Part shown: piece by piece, positions 18,494 to 26,598 of the stretch
Position numbering within the stretch: the first letter of the stretch is position 1
Layout of the letters: each line of letters opens with the position of its first letter
NCBI RefSeq assembly: GCF_011947265.1
Contig: NZ_JAATHD010000001.1
Location: 442,041 to 506,040 of the forward strand
Reading direction: 5' to 3'
DNA: 64,000 nucleotides
From: Paenibacillus sp. HB172176
Lineage (GTDB): Bacteria; Bacillota; Bacilli; Paenibacillales; Paenibacillaceae
Made by a program: the position numbers and the translations under genes
Notes under the pieces: generated by a model
What the model saw: the letters and a program-made list of their open reading frames with translations, nothing else
Databases searched by the model: none
What the model was told of the DNA's origin: nothing

Positions 18494-19537
18494 ATGACAA
18501 AGCTTAGAGTAGGCGTAGCGGGTACGGGAAACATCTTCAAACATGCGCATCTGCCGGGCTGGCTGTCGCTCCGGGAGGAACTCGAGCTCGTCGCGTTCTG
18601 CGATGCGCATCGGCCTTCCGCGGAAGCAACTGCGAAGGATTTCCCGAATGCCAAAGTATATGAGAATTATCATGATATGCTGGCGGATGAGTCGATTGAC
18701 ATCATCGGCATCAGCACGCCGAATCTGTTTCATTCCGAAATCGCAATAGCCGCGCTGCAAGCCGGCAAGCATGTATTCTGCGAGAAGCCGGATGCAATCA
18801 ATCCGATCGAAGCGCAGAAGATGGCGGATGTGGCGAAGGCCAGTGGAAAGCTGCTCATGACGATGCGCAACAATCGGTTCAGCGAGGAAGCGCGTTACGC
18901 GAAGAAGATCATCGGTGAGGGAGCCATGGGCGAGCTGTACATGGGGCGCTGCGGCTGGGTTCGTCGCAGAGGCATTCCCGGACGCGGAGGCTGGTTCACG
19001 ACGAAGGAGCTCTCCGGCGGGGGACCGCTGATCGATCTCGGCGTCCACATGATCGACATGGCAATGTGGCTGGCGGGTAATCCTAAGCCGGTCACGGTAT
19101 CGGGCTCGACCTATCGCAAGTTCGCCGATCGTCCGCTTGCAGACGGATCGATTCCAAGCGGAACGTTCAATGTAGAGGATCTTGCGGCTGGCTTTATCCG
19201 GTTCGACAACGGCGCCTCGCTACAGATCGAATTCAGCTGGGCGTCCAATGTTGAGAAGGAGCAGAAGTTCATCGAATGGAGAGGAACCGAGGGAGGCTTC
19301 GGCATTGTAAACGACAAGCTGTCGATCTTCACCGAGGATGCCGGCGTTCTGATTGATCAGAAGCCGCAATTTTCTCCTTCGCAAACGGCGCAGCATACGG
19401 CGAATATTCAGCATTTTGTCGCTTGCGTGCAAGGCAAGGAAACGCCGATTATCACGCCGGAGCATGGCGTCGATATGATCAAGATTCTGTGCTCGATCTA
19501 TGAATCGGCCGAGCGTGGACATGAGATTCTATTGTAG
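18494..19537 (+). CDS. Gfo/Idh/MocA family oxidoreductase
   Basis: A 347-aa protein. It has an N-terminal Rossmann fold (VGVAGTGNIFKHAHLPG, residues ~5-21), the family motif CEKPDAINPIEA with the catalytic-region Lys (near residue 97), and a C-terminal alpha/beta domain with GGGPLIDLGVHMIDMAMWL, where the conserved D...H is seen. These enzymes oxidise or reduce cyclic polyols and sugars with NAD(P). It probably forms a two-gene operon with the ThuA protein, ended by a strong terminator. The substrate cannot be deduced. Confidence 0.9.
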   Translation: MTKLRVGVAGTGNIFKHAHLPGWLSLREELELVAFCDAHRPSAEATAKDFPNAKVYENYHDMLADESIDIIGISTPNLFHSEIAIAALQAGKHVFCEKPDAINPIEAQKMADVAKASGKLLMTMRNNRFSEEARYAKKIIGEGAMGELYMGRCGWVRRRGIPGRGGWFTTKELSGGGPLIDLGVHMIDMAMWLAGNPKPVTVSGSTYRKFADRPLADGSIPSGTFNVEDLAAGFIRFDNGASLQIEFSWASNVEKEQKFIEWRGTEGGFGIVNDKLSIFTEDAGVLIDQKPQFSPSQTAQHTANIQHFVACVQGKETPIITPEHGVDMIKILCSIYESAERGHEILL

Positions 19538-19549
19538 AAGAAAGAATAG

Positions 19550-19581
19550 GCTGAGCCCCTTCGATTATGGGCTCAGCTTTT
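19550..19581 (+). terminator. Rho-independent terminator
   Basis: GCTGAGCCC (19550-19558) pairs perfectly with GGGCTCAGC (19569-19577), followed by TTTT. It ends the ThuA-oxidoreductase operon. Confidence 0.85.
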
Positions 19582-19630
19582 CATTGCAGATAAGCGATAC
19601 ATTATGGTATATTGAGCCTAATTGGATGAA

Positions 19631-19670
19631 GCACATCCTTTCCGTTTAAGCGGGAGGGTGTGCTTTTTTT
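19631..19670 (+). terminator. Second terminator-like hairpin
   Basis: GCACATCC... pairs imperfectly with ...GGGTGTGC at 19631-19662, followed by seven T. It lies between the oxidoreductase terminator and the Rpn gene, so it could end readthrough or attenuate the Rpn transcript if a promoter lies just upstream. Confidence 0.6.
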
Positions 19671-19737
19671 GTGTTCGCGCGGATGGACGGGGAGGATTCA
19701 TAGTTGCTTCATGCAAAAAAAGGGGGGTACGTGTATA

Positions 19738-20625
19738 ATGGAAGCAGGAACATTGAAGAGTGCAAATCAAAAACAAAGGATGAAGCCAAAGAATGATTTT
19801 ATCTTCCAAAAGCTGTTTGGGGAAGAGGAATCGAAAGAAAGCCTGATCAGCCTGCTGAATGCTATTCTGGGTCTGGAAGGCGAGAAGCGTATTCGCAACT
19901 TAAAGGTGAAGGGGAATAAACAGTTAGCCAAAAAGATGGTCGACGACAAGACGGGGCGTCTGGATATTTCGGCGGAGTCAGATGATCAAGTTCAATACGA
20001 TATTGAGATGCAACTGACGGATCAACGCAACATGGCGCGGCGATCCTTATTCTATTTGAGCAAGATGTATATTGGTTCCGTCAAGCCGGGGGATGATTAC
20101 AGTCAACTGAGGCGAACGGTAACAATCAATTTATTGGACTTTCAGCTATTTAAAGAACGCGAGGCATTTCATACGACATTTCACTTGTATGACGATCGGG
20201 ATAAGAGTCTATTGCTGACCGATGCATTCGAGGTTCACTTTCTGGAACTTCCCAAGTTTGAGCGTATGATGAAGGACATTAACAATCCATTGCACCGGTG
20301 GCTGATGTATTTGGACGAACGGCTTTCGGAGCATCAATTAAAGGAGTTGATCGAGATGGATGCTAACATTAAGAAAACCGAGGAACTGCTGCTTCGGCTT
20401 AGCAGTGATGAAGAGACTTACAGATTGTATGAGGCTCGGGAGCATTCTTTGATGGAGCGCAATAGCTTGATTGCTGATGGAGTGGCAAAAGGGATCGAGA
20501 AAGGAAAACAAGAAGTCATTAAAAACATGTTGAAGGAAGGGGTAGATGTGGAGCTTATCGCCAAAGTAACCGGTTTATCTATAGAAGAGATTCGGAAGAC
20601 GAGAGACATGCAAGAGGAGACTTGA
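19738..20625 (+). CDS. Rpn-family PD-(D/E)XK nuclease / putative transposase
   Basis: A 295-aa protein. The start at 19738 has AGGGGGG 9 bases upstream; an upstream in-frame ATG lies inside a terminator hairpin. MKPKNDFIFQKLFGEEE is the hallmark N-terminus of the Rpn (recombination-promoting nuclease, formerly transposase-31-like) family. The PD-(D/E)XK core is visible as GRLDISAE followed by YDIEMQL. The C-terminus contains GVAKGIEKGKQ and an IEEIRK helix, as usual. No terminal inverted repeats or target duplications are seen, so it is not an intact IS. It stands alone between terminators. Rpn proteins promote RecA-independent recombination in E. coli, and some are linked to phage defence. 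Confidence 0.88.
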   Translation: MEAGTLKSANQKQRMKPKNDFIFQKLFGEEESKESLISLLNAILGLEGEKRIRNLKVKGNKQLAKKMVDDKTGRLDISAESDDQVQYDIEMQLTDQRNMARRSLFYLSKMYIGSVKPGDDYSQLRRTVTINLLDFQLFKEREAFHTTFHLYDDRDKSLLLTDAFEVHFLELPKFERMMKDINNPLHRWLMYLDERLSEHQLKELIEMDANIKKTEELLLRLSSDEETYRLYEAREHSLMERNSLIADGVAKGIEKGKQEVIKNMLKEGVDVELIAKVTGLSIEEIRKTRDMQEET

Positions 20626-20669
20626 TGCGAAACCCTTTCATCCGAGTGAGTTTTGTTTAGGCGTCAATG

Positions 20670-20713
20670 AAAAATAGCAGCATGCATGGGTGCTCATGCG
20701 TGCTGCTATTTTT
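20670..20713. terminator. Bidirectional terminator
   Basis: AAAAATAGCAGCATGCATG (20670-20688) pairs with CATGCGTGCTGCTATTTTT (20695-20713) with one mismatch. The flanking A and T runs let it serve the Rpn gene on + and the sensor kinase on -. Confidence 0.85.
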
Positions 20714-20759
20714 ATGGATATAGCTCAATGAATGGCGTAGTAGATGAGCGCATGAGGAA

Positions 20760-22529
20760 TCATTCAAGCGGAATTCGAATCGAGATGACGGTTCCCCAGC
20801 CGGGCTTGCTGAGCACGCGCATCAAGTCGGATTGTCCGTACGTGAGCTCAAGCCGCTTGCAGATGTTGCTGAGTCCGATATGCTCCCCGCTTTCCTGCTC
20901 TTCTTTTATTTTCTCCCGTACGCTCTTCAGCTTCGCAAAGCTCATGCCGATGCCGTTGTCGATTACGGAGATGCTCATATGATGCTCTTTCTTTAATATT
21001 TTAATCTTGATGCAGCAATGTCTGCCGCTTTCCTTGATGCCGTGATAGATGCTGTTTTCGATGAGAGGCTGGAATAGAAATTTCAGCACGCCGTACGCGT
21101 GCACCTCTTCGTCATAATCGAAATAGATGTCGAACATTTTCTTATATCGCATTTTCTGAATACGAATATAGTTTTGCGTGACGCTCAGTTCCTTCTCCAT
21201 CGGCATGACCTCGCTTCCGGGGTCTAGGGAATACTTCAAGATATCCGACAAATCGCCGATCATATGATTAGCTTCGTTCGGCTTCCCCGTGAAGGACAAT
21301 ACTTTCCAGTAGAGCGTCTCCAGCGTATTGAATAGAAAATGGGGGTTGATTTGGTTCTGCAGTGCAATGAGCTCCGCAGTCTTTAATTTATATTGATTGC
21401 TGATATTCTCCACGGTCAAATTTTTCTGGGCGATGAAATTGTTCAAGATGCGCTGGATAATAAAGCTGTATTCATCATATCCCTCTTGCTGCGGAACGCT
21501 GTGTACGGGCTCGTCCGTTTCGTTGGCTTTGATCAAGGTGATGATGTTCCGGATATGACGGATATTCTTTCTCGTGAGATAGTACGTAAGCATCAGTCCC
21601 AGAACGAACGATAAGCTCACAAACCCGATAATGAGCCGCGTCAAGGTAGACGATAACTGAAAGGTCGATGTCTGCGGAATGTAAGAAATGAAATGCAGAT
21701 TCAATTCGTTCGACGTCCAGTGGAAGGCGAAATAGGAGCGATTTCCCATTTGAACGATTTTGGCTTCCTCTCCCTTTTGCTCGCCGCCGATGGCAAGCGA
21801 AGCCTTCAGCACGGAAGGATCCGGAGCGAAAGCTTTGTCGCTGTTGAACATAATCCGGGACTGGTTGTCCAGCACGAGCAAATGCTGGTCGTTATAGTGA
21901 AGGTAGGTATTCAGCATTTCCTCGATATAGCTGTTATAGAGATTGAGCACGATTACGCCGTTCTGCTTGCCGTTGAAGGAGTAAATGCCGCTGTACAGGG
22001 TTGTCACGTCAATGGGCGCTTCGAAAGTGTAGCGATTGATTTTTCTTGTTTCGATCGCCACTTCCTCTGTCAGTTCGCCGGATTTGTATTTGTCATACCA
22101 CTGTGTATCGGGAAAGTTGTCGATTCGCGATAGTCCCTCGTAGCTCGAGAAGAAATTGCCCTCCTTGTTGTTCATATACAGATAGACGGACTGAATATAC
22201 GGCTTGGTCAAAACAGGCGCGTTTATGGTATGCTCGATCATGCTGATCAGCTTGCTGTTCTCGTAGGAGATGCCGTTTGAAGATAGAATTTGGCCTACAT
22301 TATAAATAATGTCCGGATTCGTGAAGCTGATATTGAGATGATCCAGCTCGTTATAAATAACGGAGATGTCGCGTTCCAATTGATAGAACATCTGCATATG
22401 ATTACGCGCCATTTCTTCCTTGAGATAAACTCTGGCCACGTAAATCGACAGTGTTCCGAGAATCAGAATGGGAATCATAATCGGAATGAGAAACAATAAC
22501 AGATTTTTGATGAAGAAGGTTCTTCTCAT
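20760..22529 (-). CDS. YesM-type sensor histidine kinase
   Basis: A 589-aa membrane kinase. TM1 is at about residues 8-28, an extracellular sensor domain at ~30-290, TM2 at ~295-318, then a HAMP-like linker, a His_kinase domain with LQNQINPHFLFN (H397) and a HATPase (LIENSIYHG, DNGIGM, IGLSNICKRL). Its start overlaps the stop of the response regulator gene by 4 bp, so the two are translationally coupled. YesM-type kinases sense extracellular sugars or binding-protein complexes. It faces away from the importer-sulfatase operon, which is the likely target of the pair. Confidence 0.93.
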   Translation of the reverse strand: MRRTFFIKNLLLFLIPIMIPILILGTLSIYVARVYLKEEMARNHMQMFYQLERDISVIYNELDHLNISFTNPDIIYNVGQILSSNGISYENSKLISMIEHTINAPVLTKPYIQSVYLYMNNKEGNFFSSYEGLSRIDNFPDTQWYDKYKSGELTEEVAIETRKINRYTFEAPIDVTTLYSGIYSFNGKQNGVIVLNLYNSYIEEMLNTYLHYNDQHLLVLDNQSRIMFNSDKAFAPDPSVLKASLAIGGEQKGEEAKIVQMGNRSYFAFHWTSNELNLHFISYIPQTSTFQLSSTLTRLIIGFVSLSFVLGLMLTYYLTRKNIRHIRNIITLIKANETDEPVHSVPQQEGYDEYSFIIQRILNNFIAQKNLTVENISNQYKLKTAELIALQNQINPHFLFNTLETLYWKVLSFTGKPNEANHMIGDLSDILKYSLDPGSEVMPMEKELSVTQNYIRIQKMRYKKMFDIYFDYDEEVHAYGVLKFLFQPLIENSIYHGIKESGRHCCIKIKILKKEHHMSISVIDNGIGMSFAKLKSVREKIKEEQESGEHIGLSNICKRLELTYGQSDLMRVLSKPGWGTVISIRIPLE

Positions 22530-23263
22530 TCGCTTGGCGCTCCCGATTGCTTGTATTCACGCGGCGTAACGCCGTAAAATTTTTTGAAGGTTCGAGTGAA
22601 GTTTTTGGCGTTGCTGTAGCCGACCATTTCGCTGACCTCATAGGTTTTGTACCGGATATCTGCGAGAAGCTCCACGGCCTTGCGCATCTTGGCGCGGAGC
22701 ACGTAATCGGAGAAGTTCTCGCCGGTTTTTTCCTTGAAATAGCTGCTTAAATAGTAAGGATTGAGATGAACATGATTTGCGGCTTTCTCCAGCGTCACAT
22801 CTTGATAATGCTGGTTCACGAACAGCTTAACGGCGCGGATAACGGAGCCGTGGTCCGATTCTATCTTACGCTCCGATCCGCCTTTCTTCTCATCAAGCTC
22901 CAGCTTCAAGCTGGAGAAAATGGCATACAGCTCTTCATATTTTGTAGGCTTGACGATGTAATTATTCACATTGAAGATGATGGCTTGCTTGGCATATTCG
23001 AAGTCCTTGTGTCCCGTCAAGAAGAGAAGGGCGGTCTCGGATTTCTCCCGATGCAAGCGCTCGGCAAGCTCAATGCCGGTCATGATCGGCATGCGGATAT
23101 CGCAGAGAGCGACATCCACGGGATGCGTTAATAGATAGTCGAGCGCAGCCTTGCCATTGTCGAAGGTGCGCACGACTTCATACCCCAGCTCATGCCAGGG
23201 AAAGAAGCGGGACAGGCCGTTGCGGATTTCTTCTTCGTCGTCAATGATAATTAAGGTATGCAT
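22526..23263 (-). CDS. Response regulator, receiver plus AraC-type HTH (short YesN type)
   Basis: A 245-aa protein. It has a receiver domain (IIIDDEEE, acceptor D55 in VALCDIRMPIMTG, Lys in NYIVKPTKY) and a C-terminal AraC double HTH (about 145-243). It is much shorter than the usual ~500-aa YesN because the middle domain is missing. The ribosome site GGAGGG lies 8 bases before the ATG. The gene is first in a two-gene operon with the kinase. Its promoter region carries a cre site, and three CTATTTCYYAAG repeats there are candidate binding sites for this regulator. Confidence 0.93.
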   Translation of the reverse strand: MHTLIIIDDEEEIRNGLSRFFPWHELGYEVVRTFDNGKAALDYLLTHPVDVALCDIRMPIMTGIELAERLHREKSETALLFLTGHKDFEYAKQAIIFNVNNYIVKPTKYEELYAIFSSLKLELDEKKGGSERKIESDHGSVIRAVKLFVNQHYQDVTLEKAANHVHLNPYYLSSYFKEKTGENFSDYVLRAKMRKAVELLADIRYKTYEVSEMVGYSNAKNFTRTFKKFYGVTPREYKQSGAPSE

Positions 23264-23296
23264 GAGTTGATCCCTCCATCGTTAGTATAATCAAAG

Positions 23297-23310
23297 TGTA
23301 AGCGCTTTGG
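23297..23310 (-). promoter_or_regulatory. cre site (CcpA) in the divergent promoter region
   Basis: TGTAAGCGCTTTGG fits the CcpA consensus well around the palindrome AAGCGCTT. It lies 34 bp before the response regulator start, where CcpA would block that transcript. It is also 160 bp upstream of the binding-protein gene. Confidence 0.6.
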
Positions 23311-23311
23311 T

Positions 23312-23395
23312 CTATTTCTTAAGATTTAATCCCTATTTCCCAAGAAATGATACATATTGATGAAAATGTTGAAACCATGAGCCCTATTTCTAAAG
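23312..23395 (+). promoter_or_regulatory. Three phased direct repeats, candidate response-regulator sites
   Basis: CTATTTCTTAAG (23312), CTATTTCCCAAG (23333) and CTATTTCTAAAG (23384) start 21 and 51 bp apart, close to two and five helical turns. AraC-type response regulators usually bind such direct repeats upstream of importer promoters. The third repeat ends 33 bp before a TATAAT. Binding itself is inferred. Confidence 0.5.
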
Positions 23396-23428
23396 CTTAC
23401 TGCCTATAACGGCGAAGGCATTCATCGT

Positions 23429-23434
23429 TATAAT
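23429..23434 (+). promoter_or_regulatory. -10 (TATAAT) of importer-sulfatase operon
   Basis: A perfect TATAAT lies 36 bp before the binding-protein start. No good -35 hexamer is visible, consistent with an activator-dependent promoter using the phased repeats just upstream. Confidence 0.5.
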
Positions 23435-23470
23435 CGAGGCAAGGCGTTAATCAAAGGAGGCAATAAAGAG

Positions 23471-24820
23471 ATGAAGAGGACAAGCTTCACGAAAAAGGGT
23501 CTTATTCCGGTATTTATTCTAATGCTCGTATGGATGACTGCATGCAGCAACGGCGGAGGCAACAACAATGGATCCGCAAACGGCGATAACGACAGCGGCA
23601 ACAGCGGCGGAGAAAAAGAGGTGTCGCTGCGGTTCTCCTGGTGGGGAGGCGAAGACCGCCATGTCGCGACCTTGAAGGCGATCGATCTCTACATGGAACA
23701 GAATCCGAATGTGCATATCGAGGCTGAATATGGCGGCTTCGATGGGTATCAGCAGAAGCTGTCCACGCAATTCGCGGGCGGAACGGCTCCCGATCTGGTG
23801 CAGCTGGCGACGAATTTTGCCGCGGATTACAAAAATATGCTGCTTGACTTCGATACGGTCAAGGATCAGATCGACACATCGAAGTTTCAGGATTCCTTCC
23901 TGGAGAATTACGCTTCCATTGACGGGATGTGGCTCGGTATGCCGATGGGCGTCAACGGGTCGACGATTATCTATAACAAGGACTTTCTGAAGGAATTCAA
24001 CATTCCTGAGGATACCGTCTGGAACTGGGATAATCTTGTGACGGTCGGCGAGCAGGTTCAGTCGCAGGATGCCGAATCCTATCTGCTCAATATGGATCTG
24101 GATCAAATGTACCGGTTACTTCTGCAGCCTTATGTGAACCAGCGCACGGGCAATCAATGGATCAACGATGATTTCACGACGGGCTTCGACGAGGCAGCCT
24201 TGACGGATGCTTTCACGTATATCAAAACCTTGCTGGATAAAGGCATTATTCAGCCGTTCCAGCAATCAAGCTTGTATCAAGGCGAGCCTTGGCTGAATCC
24301 GAAATGGCTGCAAGGCGATATGGGCATGCTCTTCGCGCTTGCTTCCAATATCAGCGCGGTCCAGACCGACGATATTGAGCTTGGCGTCGCCCGTTCCCCA
24401 ATCGCAGAGGATGCCAAAACCTCATCCGTTCTCATTACGGCAACGGCCTTGGTTGGCGTGAACAAGGATTCGGAGCATATTGACGAAGCGGTGAAATTCG
24501 CGAATTGGCTTGTTACCGATGAAGAAGCGGCGAAGATTCTCGGTACGGTTCGCAGTGTTCCGCCGGTTCAAGCGAACAGCGATATTCTGACGCAGGAGGG
24601 CTCGCTTGACGCGAATGTAGCCAAGGCTGTCGAGCTGGCATTAAGCGATGCCGGCAATCCTGTCAATGTACCGAGCAATGACGTCGAGCTGGGAAGCGTG
24701 GCGAAATCCTATCTGGAGCGCGTTGGCTTCGGAGCCGATACGCCTGAGGTGGCGGCGAAAGCGATGATGAAGGAATACGCGGATCTGCTCGATGATCTGA
24801 AAGCGGCAGCCGCAAAGTAA
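23471..24820 (+). CDS. Sugar ABC transporter substrate-binding lipoprotein (CUT1)
   Basis: A 449-aa extracellular solute-binding protein. A lipoprotein signal with lipobox WMTAC (C25) is followed by a Gly/Asn/Ser-rich linker and a two-lobed binding fold (VSLRFSWWGGEDRH, then FAGGTAPDLVQL typical of the family). AAAGGAGG precedes the ATG. It captures an oligosaccharide at the membrane surface and delivers it to the two permeases encoded next. The downstream sulfatase suggests a sulfated or desulfated glycan as cargo. Confidence 0.92.
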   Translation: MKRTSFTKKGLIPVFILMLVWMTACSNGGGNNNGSANGDNDSGNSGGEKEVSLRFSWWGGEDRHVATLKAIDLYMEQNPNVHIEAEYGGFDGYQQKLSTQFAGGTAPDLVQLATNFAADYKNMLLDFDTVKDQIDTSKFQDSFLENYASIDGMWLGMPMGVNGSTIIYNKDFLKEFNIPEDTVWNWDNLVTVGEQVQSQDAESYLLNMDLDQMYRLLLQPYVNQRTGNQWINDDFTTGFDEAALTDAFTYIKTLLDKGIIQPFQQSSLYQGEPWLNPKWLQGDMGMLFALASNISAVQTDDIELGVARSPIAEDAKTSSVLITATALVGVNKDSEHIDEAVKFANWLVTDEEAAKILGTVRSVPPVQANSDILTQEGSLDANVAKAVELALSDAGNPVNVPSNDVELGSVAKSYLERVGFGADTPEVAAKAMMKEYADLLDDLKAAAAK

Positions 24821-24833
24821 AGGAGTGCGACAA

Positions 24834-25709
24834 ATGAGACACAAATACATCGGGTTTGCCTACATTTCTCCGTGGCTCATTGGCTTTTTCGGATTGACGT
24901 TGTTTCCGTTTTTCGCTTCTCTCTACTACTCTTTCACCGATTATTCGATGATTGACGCCGCTCGCTTCATTGGGCTGGACAACTACGAGAAGCTGTTCAC
25001 GGATGACAACAAGTTTGTGCAATCGCTCAAGGTCACCTGGACCTATGTGCTGTTCTCTGTTCCACTGAAGATGATCCTCGCGCTCATGATCGCAATGCTT
25101 CTGAACGTCAAGATGCGCGGCATCTACTTCTACCGCACGGTCTACTACCTGCCCTCGATCTTCGGGGGCAGCGTTGCCGTCGCCGTTCTATGGAAGTTTC
25201 TGTTCATGCGGAACGGCCTTGTGAACGAAGCGCTCGCGAAATTATCGATTGGGCCGGTGGATTGGCTTGGCAGTCCTCATCTGGCGTTATATACGATCGG
25301 CCTGCTGCCTGTTTGGGAATTCGGCTCGGCGATGGTGCTGTTTCTGGCAGCCTTGAAAAATATTCCGAAGGATTTGTACGAATCTGCGAAAGTGGACGGC
25401 GCATCGAAGGCGAAAAGCTTTTTCTACGTTACGCTTCCGTTCCTGACGCCCATTATTCTGTTTAACTTAATCATGTCCATTATCAATTCCTTTCAGCAAT
25501 TTACGCCGGCGCTTGTCATTACGAACGGCGGTCCGCTGCAATCCACTTATTTGTATGGCTTGATGCTGTACGACAACGCATTCCAATTTTTCAAGATGGG
25601 CTATGCGTCCGCGCAGTCCTGGGTATTGTTCATTATGATAACGGCCCTTGCGTTCGCGATCTTCCGATCTTCGCGCTATTGGGTTCACTATGAAGACGGA
25701 GGCAGATAA
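24834..25709 (+). CDS. Sugar ABC transporter permease (MalF/UgpA type)
   Basis: A 291-aa protein with six predicted membrane segments. The start at 24834 has AGGAG at 24821-24825; a GTG at 24825 overlaps that site and is rejected. The cytoplasmic EAA loop reads ESAKVDGASKAKSFFYVTLP. It begins 13 bp after the binding-protein stop and is followed 1 bp later by the second permease start. It forms the translocation pore with the next gene product. Confidence 0.92.
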   Translation: MRHKYIGFAYISPWLIGFFGLTLFPFFASLYYSFTDYSMIDAARFIGLDNYEKLFTDDNKFVQSLKVTWTYVLFSVPLKMILALMIAMLLNVKMRGIYFYRTVYYLPSIFGGSVAVAVLWKFLFMRNGLVNEALAKLSIGPVDWLGSPHLALYTIGLLPVWEFGSAMVLFLAALKNIPKDLYESAKVDGASKAKSFFYVTLPFLTPIILFNLIMSIINSFQQFTPALVITNGGPLQSTYLYGLMLYDNAFQFFKMGYASAQSWVLFIMITALAFAIFRSSRYWVHYEDGGR

Positions 25710-25710
25710 G

Positions 25711-26553
25711 ATGAGAGAGCATTCCAGAGCACGCATCGCGTTTACCTATCTCTTTCTGTCCATCGTCGGCGTCGGCTTTATTTATCCGCTGATTTGGCTG
25801 TTCTTCTCCTCTTTCAAGCCGAATCAGGAAATATTCGAATCGATTGGTTTAATCCCGTCTACCTTTGTAGGGGATGCTTATTCAAAAGGCTGGAACGGGC
25901 TGGGCAAGGTGAATTTCGGCGACTTCTTCCTGAATACCTTCATACTGGTTATCCCGACCGTCTTGATGACGGCGATTTCCAGCATGGCGGTTGGCTATGG
26001 CTTTGCGCGCTTTCAGTTTCCGCTGAAATCGTTCTTGTTCAGCATCCTGCTCGCAACGCTCATGCTGCCGGAAGCGGTCGTCATTATTCCTCGCTATATT
26101 TTGTTCCGGGAATTAGGCTGGCTCAACACGTATATGCCTTTCTATGTTCCGGCGATACTGGCCGTTAACGCATTCTTTGTCTTCCTGCTCGTTCAATTCA
26201 TACGCGGGCTGCCGCGCGATCTGGACGAGGCCGCGATTGTCGACGGCTGCAATTCGTTTCAGATTTTAGTGAAAATTATCGTTCCTTTGGCAGTGCCTGC
26301 GCTAGTGTCTGTATGTATCTTCCAGTTCATCTGGCGCTGGAACGATTTCTTCGAAGCGTTGATCTTCATCAACAGCGTGACCAAATATCCGATATCGCTT
26401 GGCCTTCGAATGACTCTGGATGCGGAGGGGGCCGTGAACTGGAATTCGGTTATGGCAATGACGGTTCTGTCGATCCTGCCTTGCATAGCCGTCTTCTTCG
26501 CCGCTCAGCGGTATTTCGTCGAAGGTATTGCGACGACGGGAATAAAGGGCTAG
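25711..26553 (+). CDS. Sugar ABC transporter permease (MalG/UgpE type)
   Basis: A 280-aa protein. The start at 25711 has GGAGG at 25698-25702 in the end of the preceding gene; an in-frame extension to 25648 overlaps that gene and is rejected. It has six membrane segments and the EAA loop DEAAIVDGCNSFQILVKIIVP. No ATPase gene follows, so a shared MsmX-like ATPase is presumed. A sulfatase gene follows after 45 bp. Confidence 0.92.
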   Translation: MREHSRARIAFTYLFLSIVGVGFIYPLIWLFFSSFKPNQEIFESIGLIPSTFVGDAYSKGWNGLGKVNFGDFFLNTFILVIPTVLMTAISSMAVGYGFARFQFPLKSFLFSILLATLMLPEAVVIIPRYILFRELGWLNTYMPFYVPAILAVNAFFVFLLVQFIRGLPRDLDEAAIVDGCNSFQILVKIIVPLAVPALVSVCIFQFIWRWNDFFEALIFINSVTKYPISLGLRMTLDAEGAVNWNSVMAMTVLSILPCIAVFFAAQRYFVEGIATTGIKG

Positions 26554-26598
26554 GGAATATGCAAACCCGCTTGGGGGCCAAGGAAAGGAGAGCTGTTT

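Noticed and set aside
19660..20625. Possible complete insertion sequence around the Rpn gene
   Set aside because: No terminal inverted repeats or target-site duplication are visible; the flanking inverted repeats are T-run terminators.
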